DNA of 64,000 nucleotides from Nemophila menziesii (Eukaryota; Streptophyta; Magnoliopsida; Boraginales; Hydrophyllaceae), in the NCBI GenBank assembly GCA_029959085.1, contig JARWIR010000017.1:26040144-26104143 (forward strand), in the 5' to 3' direction. Under the pieces are notes generated by a model. It was not told the origin of the DNA, did not search any database, and was given only the letters and a program-made list of their open reading frames with translations. The first letter of the stretch is position 1, and every line of letters begins with the position of its first letter. Shown here in pieces: positions 23,552 through 34,075 of the stretch. Position numbers and translations under genes: made by a program.

Positions 23552-23553
<2 letters not shown>
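23264..23553 (+). pseudogene. Copia RNase H C-terminal remnant
   Basis: Read over one or two frameshifts: YEDNVACVAQVK, then KCDLTKQISPIFFLIDELQK, INVHQIRSS-like text and NLNNLYTKALPNSIFRNW. This is the end of the Copia polyprotein, where RNase H is followed by the LADLFTK block. Seen directly as conserved blocks; the upstream polymerase is absent. Confidence 0.8.

Positions 23554-23583
<30 letters not shown>
23554..23583. repeat. Poly-G run of about 30 bases
   Basis: The run lies directly after the RNase H remnant, where a G-rich polypurine tract is expected. It probably grew from that tract, or its length may be a sequencing artefact. Confidence 0.85.
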
Positions 23584-23585
<2 letters not shown>

Positions 23586-23940
23586 AAATGTATACTACAC
23601 TCTAAAACTTTCATCAGATTTTATCACAATAGGGTTTCCTTATGAAGATTTTCTAATGAGCTAGTTTTAGAGCGTATAAAATATATATATACTCTTTTTC
23701 ATTTACTAAATTTTTTAGGAATGTACTAACGAGTCATATTTTAGAAATCAAATATTAAAAGAGTAGTGTTATAAATTCATATGTGAATATTTAGTCTAAT
23801 ATATTAACTTGTAGTTTAATCCATAAAGAATAAAACTTAGAGTTACCTATTCTCTATAAATGGAAACCTCTATTTTATAACTCAGACACTCTCTAACTCT
23901 CAATAAGATTATTTTCTTTCCTTTTCAGATATCCGTTCTT
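23584..23940 (+). repeat. Decayed 3' LTR of the Copia remnant
   Basis: It follows the polypurine-like G run. A promoter-like TTCTCTATAAATGGAA lies at about 23849-23863, followed by CTCTAACTCTCAATAAGATT, a typical Copia R region and polyadenylation signal. The right end is not defined. The part from about 23810 is repeated after the scaffold gap. Confidence 0.5.
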
Positions 23941-24354
23941 ATTTTATATATACGTCATAAAATATTATAAATTTTTATATTATACAAAAATTATGTTATA
24001 AATTTAGATATTAATTTTTTAAAATTATGAGCCAATTAGAGATTAATGCCTATTAAAAAACTTATTTAAAAAAGGTGCCTAGAATAAGTTTTTTTATAGA
24101 AACATGCCCCATCCCAAACTACCCTTATAATTAACAATTAAAAAAAGAAATTAGAAAAAAACAAAACAAAAACTAATAATCACACGCGCGCGTCCGTGAA
24201 TTTTTTTTAAAATTGTCATAACTAATTCTAAAAAAATCAAAAATTTATATATTTGGATAAAACAAATTAATATTTACGTCTATGATTTTTTTCAGAATTT
24301 TTTGAATTTTTTTGAATTTTTTAATTCGCAGAAAAATGGAATTTCATGTTTAAA
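23810..24354. repeat. Left copy of a sequence duplicated across a scaffold gap
   Basis: This 545-bp segment recurs at 24455-25018 in the same order and orientation. Differences are nearly all one- to four-base insertions or deletions (GTAGTTTAATCC against GTAGTTGTAATCC, for example). See the finding on the gap. Confidence 0.9.
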
Positions 24355-24454
24355 NNNNNNNNNNNNNNNNNNNNNNNNNNNNNNNNNNNNNNNNNNNNNN
24401 NNNNNNNNNNNNNNNNNNNNNNNNNNNNNNNNNNNNNNNNNNNNNNNNNNNNNN
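24355..24454. other. Assembly gap (100 N)
   Basis: Exactly 100 N, a size often used for gaps of unknown length. The gap begins inside the ATTTCATGTTTAAA motif of a fold-back element. Confidence 0.99.
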
Positions 24455-25018
24455 AACTTGTAGTTGTAATCCATAAAGAATAAAACTTAGAGTTACCTAT
24501 TCTCTATAAATGGAAACCTCTATTTTATAACTCAGATCACTCTCTAACTTCTCAATAAGATTATTTTCTTTCCTTTTCAGATATCCGTTCTTATTTTATA
24601 TATACGTCATAAAATATTATTAAATTTTTTATATTATATACAAAAATTATGTTATAAATTTAGATATTAATTTTTTAAAATTATGAGCCAATTAGAGATT
24701 AATGCCTATTAAAAAACTTATTTAAAAAAAGGTGCCTAGAATAAGTTTTTTTATAGAAAAAATGCCCCATCTCCCAAACTACCCTTATAATTAACAATTA
24801 AAAAAAGAAATTAGAAAAAAAACAAAACAAAAAACTAATAATCACACGCGCGCGCTTGTCCGTGAATTTTTTTAAAATTGTCATAACTAATTCTATAAAA
24901 AATCAAAAATTTATATATTTGGATAAAACAAATTAATATTTACGTCTATGATTTTTTTCAGAATTTTTTGAATTTTTTTGAATTTTTTAATTCGCAGAAA
25001 ATGGAATTTCATGTTTAA
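24455..25018. repeat. Right copy of the sequence duplicated across the gap
   Basis: It matches 23810-24354 and then continues into the palindrome that the left copy stops at. Confidence 0.9.
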
Positions 25019-25408
25019 AAACATGGATTCCATGTTTTAAACATGGAATTCCATGTTTTGATATAAAGGAATTTGTTTTTCCGCAGACACGAAATTCACT
25101 GTTTAAAACATGGAATTCCATGTTTAAAACATGAAATTTTGATATAAGGAATTTGTTTTCCGCAGACACGAAATTCACTGTTTAAAACATGGAATTCCAT
25201 GTTTAAAACATGAAATTCCATGTTCTGCGAATTAAAAAATAAAAAAAATCAAAAATCAAAAAATCAAAATTCAGAAAATTCTGAAAAAAATCATAGACGT
25301 AAATATTAATTTGATTTATCCAAATATGATTTTTTTTCGATTTTTCTGATTTTTTTTGAATTAGTTATGACGATTTTAAAAAAAAATCACGGACGCGCGC
25401 GTGTGATG
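24842..25408. mobile_element. Fold-back element with long inverted arms
   Basis: The left arm starts CACACGCGCGCG and runs to about 25020; the right arm ends CGCGCGTGTG and mirrors it from about 25200. Shared words include GACGTAAATATTAAT and TTAATTCGCAGAA in reverse complement. The centre is a series of ACATGGAATTCCATGT palindromes within a roughly 80-bp tandem repeat (GGAATTTGTTTTCCGCAGAC occurs twice). No coding. A matching left half appears at 24181-24354, before the gap. Confidence 0.8.
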
Positions 25409-25420
25409 AAATTAGTAGTA

Positions 25421-25509
25421 TGTGGTGGTGGTGGTGGAGGTGGTGATGGTTGTGGTGGCTGTAGTGGTGGTTGTGGTGGTTATGATGGTGGTGGTGGTGG
25501 TGGTGGTGG
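25421..25509. repeat. (GGT)n-like minisatellite
   Basis: Mostly TGG/GGT triplets with GGA, GAT and GTT variants. A Gly-rich or Pro-rich reading is possible but has no start, stop or splice context. Confidence 0.85.
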
Positions 25510-25894
25510 AAATACCCTATTATTTGTTTAAGATTTAAAAATAAATATTGTATTAAAAATAAAATAATATATTTAATAATAAAGATAGTATAGGTATAAA
25601 AAATATAAAGAGGATGTTTTCTATAAATAATTGTTCTATTAGGCGTTTATCTCTAAATAAGAAAATTAGAGGCTTAAAAAAATAAAAGACATCATTAAGG
25701 AGGCATTTATCTCTAATTACCCCTAAAATTATATACATTATATATCCCTAAATTATATAAAATAACTTATATTTATTATAAATAAAAATTATTCATATAA
25801 ATATAAAGAAATATATAATCTAATAAGAAACTAGAGAAAGGTTTTAAATTGAGAAATGTAAATTTATAATATAATTTTAAGTAAATGCCTCAAT
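25510..25894. other. AT-rich intergenic sequence
   Basis: Long A/T runs and no recognised feature; the 61-codon minus-strand frame here is low-complexity Ile/Leu/Phe. Confidence 0.4.
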
Positions 25895-26357
25895 TACCCC
25901 CCCTGAAGTATACCTGTTTTGACAGTTTGCAACCCCCCCCCCCCCCCCCCCCCCACACACACACTAGATAATTTGCGACTGGATGCCCTTTAAATTTCAT
26001 TTTCGTGACTTGATGCCCCTTTCGTGACTAAATGCCCTTAACGAAATAGGCCCCATTTTTAAATATCACGAAAATGTAAACAGACCCCATACTTGATGCC
26101 CTTTTCTGGATGCCCCTTTCGTGATATTTAACATAGTTATTTTTTATATATAAATGGCCATATTTTAAGGGGCATTCACTTACTCCATAAGGAAATAGGT
26201 GTCATTTAATCTCTCCAGAGTTACGAAAAGGAATCTTAAGGGGCATCTAGTCATGAAAATGAACCTTAAGGGGCATCCAGCAACTAAAAAGAAATTTAAA
26301 GGGCATCCAGTCACAAAATATTTAGTAGGGTCAAAACGGGTATACTTCAAGGGGTAG
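25895..26357. mobile_element. MITE with CCCCTTGAAGTATACC ends
   Basis: The left end reads TACCCCCCCTGAAGTATACC followed by TGTTTTGAC. The right end, reverse-complemented, reads CTACCCCTTGAAGTATACCC followed by GTTTTGAC. The interior repeats GGATGCCCCTTTCGTGAC-type phrases in both directions, so the whole unit is partly self-complementary. Non-coding, about 460 bp. A target duplication was not identified. Confidence 0.7.
25933..25964. repeat. Poly-C run followed by (CA)n
   Basis: About 22 C residues then five CA units, inside the left end of the MITE. The length is prone to sequencing error. Confidence 0.85.
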
Positions 26358-26451
26358 TGGATATATTTACTCTATAATTTTTATATAAGGCTAAAAAAAG
26401 TTTTATACCGGATTCGAATTCGAACCCCAACATGTTTCTTTCTTTAACTAG

Positions 26452-26525
26452 GTGGAATTAGTTCAACTGGCCAAAACCTTGGTTATCCTTCTAAGTCGTA
26501 CAAGTTCGAACTGTATCAATAACAC
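26452..26525 (+). mobile_element. tRNA-derived SINE-like sequence with Pol III A and B boxes
   Basis: TAGTTCAACTGG at 26459-26470 fits the A box (TRGYNNANNNG) and AGTTCGAACT at 26503-26512 fits the B box core (GTTCGAA). The 44-bp spacing is that of a tRNA gene. It does not fold into a full tRNA, and a further TTCGAA word lies just upstream. A SINE head or a decayed tRNA is the best explanation. No clear 3' tail boundary. Confidence 0.5.
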
Positions 26526-27250
26526 CGAATCCAAAAAAAGACTCTCCCATGTACAAAAAAAAATTATACCTCAAGTTATTTGATAATATCATTTGACATT
26601 ACGAGCATAACTCACATCACCCCATAACACGAATATATATAGGCTTAGATTTTTAAACATAAGAATCAATACTTTCTCTATCCCATAACATATATCCATT
26701 TTACTTTTACATATAAATTAAAAAGAATATTTTTAACTTTTTTATTACTAAAATATTTACAGTAATATATCTAGGCATCTTTTAATACTAAATAAAAACA
26801 TAAATTTTGAATATTTAATTATAAGTACAGTGAATATAAATTGTAAAAAATATTTAACTTTTTACTGAATATATATTATGAAACAATTATTCATATAATA
26901 TGAACATAATTTATGAAAAGAGGCAATAGTAGCCAAGATAATTTTATGCATTGCAATTGTCTGTTTATCGTTTCTGAACAAAAAAAATTAAAGGGTCGAG
27001 GATACCAAGAAAAACTACAAGTTAATCCTTACAATGCACACGAACATTCATCAAATTTGCATTTGTACCAATATTTAAAACCAATAAAAAAAAAACTATA
27101 AACCTACACACACTCAACTCAACTCCCATAACTTAACACTACAAATTTAAACACATTATGTTACATGTATAAAAAATAATAATCCTTTCTCTCTTTCTCT
27201 TTCTCTTTCTTTCTAGGGCAATATATTTTCCCTTTATTTACAATTTATAA
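26526..27250. other. HAC downstream region
   Basis: 3' flank of the minus-strand HAC gene. It holds a CT-rich stretch (TTTCTCTCTTTCTCTTTCTC, 27184-27215), close enough to the stop to be 3' UTR. The 62-codon plus-strand frame at 26913-27101 has no recognised domain. No other gene. Confidence 0.4.
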
Positions 27251-30200
27251 TTAAACATCCGCTGCCACCTCAGCAGCTCGTTGTCTCATCATTTCCATCA
27301 CAGCCGCTCTTCTTCTCGAATCAGATTGCTGTTGTAACCTCCTTAAATGTTCCTTAAGATCCCTGTAATAATTTTCAACATTTTTCTTAATATACGATAA
27401 AAAGTAAATAAAAAAAAATCAAAATAGAAAAATAGAAAAAAAAAATACATACTTGCATCTTGGAACAGTACATGGAGATTCTTTACATGCACGAGAATGA
27501 AGCTGTAAAACATACCACATCTTTTTACAAAGAGCACATCCTCCAGATGCTCTAACTCTACAATGCATACCATGACGAAAAAGCCCTTTGACTTTTCTAC
27601 AATTCGGATATTGACATATCGAAGATCTACACTGTGATGCATGTACCAATAGATCAAGCATTTTCCTAAGCTGCAAATTTTCAAACAACACACATAACAT
27701 AACATGTTTGTTAAAATGCCACACAGAAACTTATTCTCCAAAAAAGGAACACAAACCTGTAAAACTCGAAGTTGTCTAGCTTCTTTATTTTGTGCATCAC
27801 GATCAGCTAAAGAAGGATGATTAGTTAACTTATGAGGATGTTCTTTACCATGGTTAATTTTATAACACGCGTTACAAATATCATAATCAGGACACGTTTC
27901 ACATCTCCATCCTTGTCCAGCTTCAATATCCAGGTGGCATATACAACATGATATTACAAAAGCTGGAGCAGTAGGATTGTGTAAATGATATAAAACCATC
28001 ATAGATGAATGTTTAGCACGTCTTAATGTATCGTATTGATAATGATTTCCTTGACATAAACTTAAAAATGCTTGTCTTGTATCAAAAAATTCACTCTCTA
28101 ATATATCATCTTTATCCTTAGTCTCCAAAGTTACATCATTAATTTCCACCTAAACAAGTTTCATCGTACTTTTCAGTAAAAAAAAAAAACACCAAAGTTT
28201 AGTAAGTGGAATAAGAATAACTTACTGGATATAATAAATGTTTATCCTTTTGATTAATCGGATGTTTTTCTCTATCGTCAAGTTTTTGTTCTACTTCATA
28301 ACACCTATATGAAAAAAAACATATAATATCAGAATAAAATGAAAACAAGTTTGAGATTCAAAAAAAAAAAGAAAAACTTACTTGTCACAAATTTGAAATT
28401 GTTTACAAAGATTACAAACCCATCGATGACCCGAAACCATTAAAATACAGCAATGAGTACACGCATGTTGTAAATGAACCATAATAAAATCTTCTTTCAT
28501 TGGACTAATTGTTTCACCAAGCTATATATAAACAATTTTCTTATAAGCTATAATAATATTTTTTTTTTAAAAAAAGATGATATTATTATTTACCTTATGC
28601 ATGAGGAGTAAATCTTTAGAAGCATTACTAGAAAGATCGATTTGACCAGAAGCTTTAAGAGCACGTTTAGTAAAACTTTTTTTAAAAGTGCCTCTTTTAT
28701 GTAATTTTCTTCCTTCTTCTTCTTCATGAAGTTGATTAATCATATCTTCAGCAGCTCCAGGCCAATAATCACCATCAAAATAAGGTAAACGAGATGCAGT
28801 AATTTTTGCTTTACATTCACCATTTGATACAAAGAAATGATCGTATAAATTTGTTAATCCTACAGCTATTTCTTCTCTTACAGCTTTTCTTAACATTGCC
28901 AAATACCTGTGTAATATTATATTATATTATTGCATAACATTAACATTGTCACGAAATAATGCTGACTCACCATTCTCTAAGTTTATCGGATTTAGGTGTT
29001 TTTTGAATTTCGGGATGACAATATAAGATATAATCTTCACCCTTTAATGGTGGACAAGCCCATATATAACAACTTGTGAAACCACGCATTTTGCAATACT
29101 CTAAATACCCAATCTGGTAAAGAAAAGTAGAAAATATAAAATAAAACCATTTTTTTATTACAAAATTATAAAAAAATCTTACCAAAATTTCATGATATAC
29201 GAATGTACGTAAAGCATCTCCTGTAACAGCTCGAACATCAGGTCTAAAATACTTAACAGAATCAAGATACGAAAGATAAACACGTCTATGATTTGGTTGT
29301 TCACATTCTGATCCAAATTCTTGTACATACATTCCAAATAAACATACTTCAACTCCTTCGATTTTTTGAAACAACAATAATACCTAAAAAAGATTAAAAA
29401 AATAAATCAGTTTCGTTACATAAAACAAAAACAAACCTATAATTGTGTTTATTACCTTAGATTTGTAAGAGAATTCTGGTGGATAATTTTCATCCTTAAA
29501 TATCTCAAGAAATCTTGGTTTCACATCGAGTTTTTTATCAACAGATGAAACAACTCTGACAACTAATCCCTCAGCTCCAGGGACCTGTTTGTAAATTGCA
29601 ATAATTATTAATAAGCCCATTAAGTTATAAGAAGAGGTTATGAGAAAAGTACCTCATCGAAAGATTTTCCTTGAAATCTAGCACGGTCTTGTCTTTCTTG
29701 TTTTAATTTCCTAGCTAAACGTAACTCGATATGATCACTTAAGTGGGTCCCAGGTAAATCTTTAGCTCCAAGTACAGCACTTTGTGGTAAAGGATTTCTT
29801 TCACCTTTTTCAACTTCTATCATGTAACAATTTGGACAGGTGTACTCTGCTTGTCCACCATCATTTCTTCTTCCATTAAATAACGCACATATTTGATGTT
29901 GCCATGCTTCACATCTATCACACTGTACCCACTGTAATAACACACAAATAGTCAACATAAGTCAATCAACAAAAAAGCCAACAAAAATCAAGAAAAAAGA
30001 ACAAAAGTCAACAAAAAACAACAAAGTCGAGAAAAGTCAAAAAAAGTCAAGAAAAGTAAAGAAAAAAGTCAACAAAAATCAATAAAAGTCAACTGAAGTC
30101 GAGAAACGTCAACAGAAGTCGAGAAACATCAATAGAAGTCGAAAAAGGTCAAGAAAAGTAAAGAAAACAGTCCAGAAAAGTCAAGAAAAAAAGTCAAAAG

Positions 30201-33200
30201 AAATCCACAAAAGTCGATTAAAGTAAAAAAAAGTCAACAAAAATCAACAAACGTCAAGAAAGGTCAACAAAAGCAAGAAAAAAGTCAACAAAAATCTACA
30301 GAAGGCAAAGAAAAAAGTCAAGAAAAGTCAACAAAGAGTTAAGAAAAAGTCAACAAACGTCAAGAAAAAAGTCTAACAAAAGAAAGGAAAAAGTCAACAA
30401 TAATCTACAGAAGTCAGAAAAAAATCAACAAAAAGTCAACAAAAAAGTCAAGTTAAAAAGTGAATGAAAAAGTGAAGACATACCCATTCTTCAGTTTCTT
30501 CATCATTTTTCTTTTTTTCCATTCTGGACTTAGGAAAAGGATGACCATCAACAGGAATAGTATCACCACGAGCTTCATTAAAACACGGTATACAAAAATA
30601 ATGTCTCGTATCACCTGCTCCTATTGTATAAAACATTGCGTTTCTCTTTATTCTTGCACCACATGGTGTACAATATATAGGTGGTGGTTCAAATGCTAAC
30701 TTTTCTACTGCACATAATTGACATGAATTTTCACTCATTGAATGTTCTAATGCTTGATTCTTTTCCGCCTTTGCTTTACTCTGTGTCATAACATTAACCA
30801 CTTTTTAGTAATTTAATAATATACCTAACTTTATAATACTTTAATAAACAAACCCTTACCTGTCCAACCCATTTTCGTAGACCTGTTATATGTTCTCGAA
30901 CCTGTTCTGGTGTAAATAGTTCGATTAATGATACTCCTTTTACTTTCGGTTTACCCGATTTTGATCCACTAGTGTTTTCATTTACATTCGCCACCTCATC
31001 GATTTTCTCTTCTTCTATTGGAATATGTGGGTCCGGGTCCGCAACAATATTTTGCTCATTCGCATTATTATTATTATTATTAACAAACTCTGTTTCTTCC
31101 ATTTCCTCGGACTTGAGTTCAGATATTTGTTCCTCGTGGGGAATAAAACCTGTATCAGGTTCCGGGCCCACAGATTTATCGATTTTTAATCGTTTTATAG
31201 AAGGTCCTAACTCTTCCGGAATATTCTCGACGGGTAAAGTTACTTTACATGGATCTTCACCATTGTTATGGTGAGGTTTAACCGATTTATCAACAGGTGT
31301 AATTTCGGGGCGAGAATATGATTTGATTTGTGAAGCTACGAATTTTTTGACGGGTATACATACAGGACAATTTGTATCTATACAATGTCTATGATGATCG
31401 ATTAAAAGTTTAGTACCGTGACATTTAGGAAATGGACATTCATGTATTTCGCAAAGGTTGATATGATTTAAGAGGTTTTGTACTGTTACGCAATTCGAAT
31501 CTGGACATTTACCTTGTGGTGCTTTACATCTTCTAGAATGTCTAAGAAATAATAGCCATTTTTGTTGGTTTTTGAATTGTCTTTCTCGGTTAAGATTTTT
31601 GAGCCCTTCGTTTTTCTTTGGATCGGGTATTGTGGGCCCGGGTGGGATTGTATTGGATTGATCTGTAGTGGTGAAAATTGTTTGATTTGGAAATGACTGA
31701 TGAATCTGTGAGAATTGAGTAGTTCTTGATGGGTTGTTTATAAATTGTGTATGTTCAATTACAGGTTCGGGTTTTACTTGATTAGATGATAATAATAGCT
31801 CAGATGAACTAAAAGTATTGGGTTTATACAATTGTTCGGTTTGATCTAGAAATTGATTCGATTGTTGATGAAACTGTGAGGTTTGATGAGATGGAAAATT
31901 GATATTTTCTGATGATTTACGATTTGACCCCTGGAAATTAAGATTCGACATAAAAGAAGAGTTTCCTTCGGTTTTCATGTTTTGATTATTCGGTATGTAA
32001 TTTCCAGATCCAGATGAATCAGCTTTGTTTATCCCATATCCATCACCTATTTTAATTACATGTTATGCATTTAAAAAAAAAAAGAAAAATGAATGAGAAA
32101 GAGAGAGAGAAATGAAGAGTACCTTGGATTAAACTCTGTTGATCGAAATGTGAAGAGTTTGTACCATATATATTTGTTCTAAGACTCCCTTCAGTAACTA
32201 TTGGACCATTTGTGGGCCCACTTTGAAGACCATAAGACTTGTGTTGTAAGCTAGATCTAATTCCACCACCCATATGAGCAAGGTTATGTAATATACGACT
32301 ATTTTGACCCTTTTGCTGTGATAAAATCATAGGTTGTTCTACATTTTGACTTTCATTAGTGGGCTCCACATTCATATAAGATTGAATCTCGGTATTTTCG
32401 GTATTCATATTGTTAAATCCAGGTGTAGGTATCATTTGACTACCCATTCTCTGTGCATTCATGTTATTTTCACTTGGAAATTGTTGAACTTGATATCCAT
32501 TATTACCCATATGCCCTGCTAAAAATAAATTAGAATTACCACAAAAAATTTGATATATTACGAATTTGAAATTATAATTACCATGAGATGAAGAATTGAA
32601 ACCTCCACTGGGTAAAATAGTTGGTGGTAAAAAGTTGGATACATTATTATAATTTGAATTATTATCCATAATCATGCTTGAATTTCCACTTTGAGCCATT
32701 CCAGGTGTAGGAATCATTGTACCAATAGAAGAAGATGTATTCATATGCGAAGATTGTTGATTATTAATATTATTATTATTATTAATATTATTATTAATAT
32801 TATTAATATTATTATTAATATTATTATTATTATTGTTGTTAATTAGAGGAAGGCGTTTTATTAAGCTATGTAAACGACTCTCCAAAGTAGATTGGTTCAT
32901 ATAGTCCTCCTATCAAACACAAATGACATAATAAATATGAGGAATATAGGGTTTTTTTTTTAAAACAGAAAAAAGAAAAATAATATAATTAAAAAATACC
33001 TTTGTAGTAGCACTTTTGAATAAGCCCTCCTCTAATCTTCTAACTAAATCCAGAATCTTCTTTGCAGGTGTTTCACGAGCTTGTTGTCTCTTCATTAAGA
33101 ACTCATATCTGAAGGTTAAAAAAGTCCATAAATTTATTAATTTCTAAGAGTATAGTGAGTATATCCTTTAGAAAAACCCAGACAAGATAAGTAATTTAAA

Positions 33201-33571
33201 CAATTTAGAAATAAAAAGAACTAAATGAGACACCATGCTTAGACAGAACTATGTGTAAGTTACTTAAATGATTAACTATACTTTTCATATACAATTTATT
33301 TCATAATTTGGACACACTGACTCTACTCCAATTAATGAATACCTTAAACCCTGTATCATGTGTTCATGTTTATGTTAAACAATAATGCAAGTTCTGTGAT
33401 TAAAAAAATGAGCGATTAAAAATTAACTCACATTTTTTCAGCAATAAATTTCCGGGCTCGAACTACCTCAGTTTCTATGAGTGGATTGTTCCGAGGATAA
33501 GAAGAAACTGGTGGGTTCTGCATTGGATTGTTACTTCCACCTCCATTAAGCCCTTGACCTTGTAGATTCAT
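27251..33571 (-). CDS. HAC1-like: Histone acetyltransferase of the p300/CBP family, HAC1-like (complete)
   Basis: Nuclear lysine acetyltransferase and transcriptional co-activator. Sixteen coding exons join in frame with GT...AG introns: 33571-33432, 33108-33000, 32909-32582, 32518-32123, 32046-30860, 30780-30484, 29931-29653, 29584-29456, 29383-29183, 29113-28971, 28906-28594, 28521-28382, 28304-28226, 28149-27757, 27670-27453 and 27362-27251. They give 4464 nt, 1487 residues plus TAA, against about 1370-1700 for Arabidopsis HAC proteins. Domains in order: Gln/Asn-rich N-terminus with a poly-Asn tract (about 105-130); TAZ1 zinc finger (about 486-557, [17 protein letters not shown]); PHD-type cysteine cluster (about 740-861); HAT domain (about 913-1160), including [10 protein letters not shown] and LREWYLAML, which hold the counterparts of the p300 active-site Trp and Tyr; two ZZ fingers (about 1190-1240 and 1316-1345); TAZ2 (about 1375-1460). 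No bromodomain is seen, as is usual for plant HACs. Looks functional. Confidence 0.96.
29932..30483 (-). repeat. HAC intron packed with TTGACT words
   Basis: This 552-bp intron between the exons ending 30484 and starting 29931 is almost entirely A-rich text punctuated by GTCAA. On the gene strand that is TTGAC; about 17 copies extend to TTGACT and two to TTGACC, the W-box core recognised by WRKY factors. The repeats have no strict period (about 10-30 bp). The bias may simply reflect expansion of a simple repeat. Confidence 0.8.
32519..32581 (-). other. HAC mini-intron, 63 bp and frame-preserving
   Basis: Inferred as an intron because it has GTAATT and TTTTTAG ends, is AT-rich and interrupts a Gly/Ser/Asn-rich stretch. 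Its 63 bp are a multiple of three with no stop, so retention would add 21 residues (starting [10 protein letters not shown]) without breaking the frame. Confidence 0.6.
32757..32842. repeat. ATT/AAT trinucleotide repeat encoding poly-Asn in HAC
   Basis: On the gene strand AAT/AAC codons with occasional ATT give runs of Asn broken by Ile. It lies in the presumed disordered N-terminus. The partial copy at 61 kb has a much shorter run (61220-61240). Confidence 0.85.
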
Positions 33572-33602
33572 CTTCTGTTACCTTGATTGCTTTACTAGAA
33601 TT

Positions 33603-33835
33603 CTACAATCGATGAGAAAAATTTGATCTTAGCTTATTATATTGATGAATCACACTTCAATTCAAGTTTTACTTTTGATCGATTGCCTAAATTCATTTGG
33701 AATCAACCTCAATTGTAACCAAAAATTATATGAACATGTAATCAATGTTTAATTTCAATTTAGAAATATCAAAATGTTAAAATCAGAAAAATAATGCTCA
33801 AATAAACTTGAAATGGATAAAATTTATATACTTAC
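33603..33835 (-). other. Putative 5'-UTR intron of HAC
   Basis: On the minus strand ACAAG|GTAAGTATA at 33836/33835 is a strong donor and GATTGTAG|AATTC at 33603/33602 an acceptor. Both lie upstream of the ATG at 33571. This is a prediction; no transcript is available here. In the truncated copy at 62 kb, the donor is deleted and the acceptor AG is changed to AA. Confidence 0.55.
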
Positions 33836-34075
33836 CTTGTTTAACGAGTGTTTAAATAAAACTGTTTCGTCTACATCAATTTCGCGAAGCTTCCTTAATT
33901 GAATGAATAAGCGTACGAGTTCCAATTTTGTTTTTTTCTTCAATCACTTCATCTTTTTGTGTGTTTTGGGGGGAGAATTGAATTAGGGTTTTCAGATTAT
34001 ATTGAAATTAATAGGGGATGAGAAAGGGGATGTCTCGGGACGAGACTGGATTGTCTCTGAAATAAATTAATTGCA
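33836..34075 (-). promoter_or_regulatory. HAC 5' leader and promoter region
   Basis: A leader exon upstream of the 5'-UTR intron, then promoter sequence with the words GGGTTTTCAGATTATATTGAAA and GGGACGAGAC. No clear TATA box. The same promoter text recurs at about 62230-62410. The left flank (34076-34242) is AT-rich with no feature. (On the plus strand the words read as their complements.). Confidence 0.45.

Noticed and set aside
25421..25509. Glycine-rich protein fragment
   Set aside because: A simple GGT-type repeat with no start, stop or splice context.
26406..26431. A second tRNA-like gene on the opposite strand (GGTTCGAATTCGAAT)
   Set aside because: Only a B-box-like word is present. 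No A box or cloverleaf arms were found at the right spacing.
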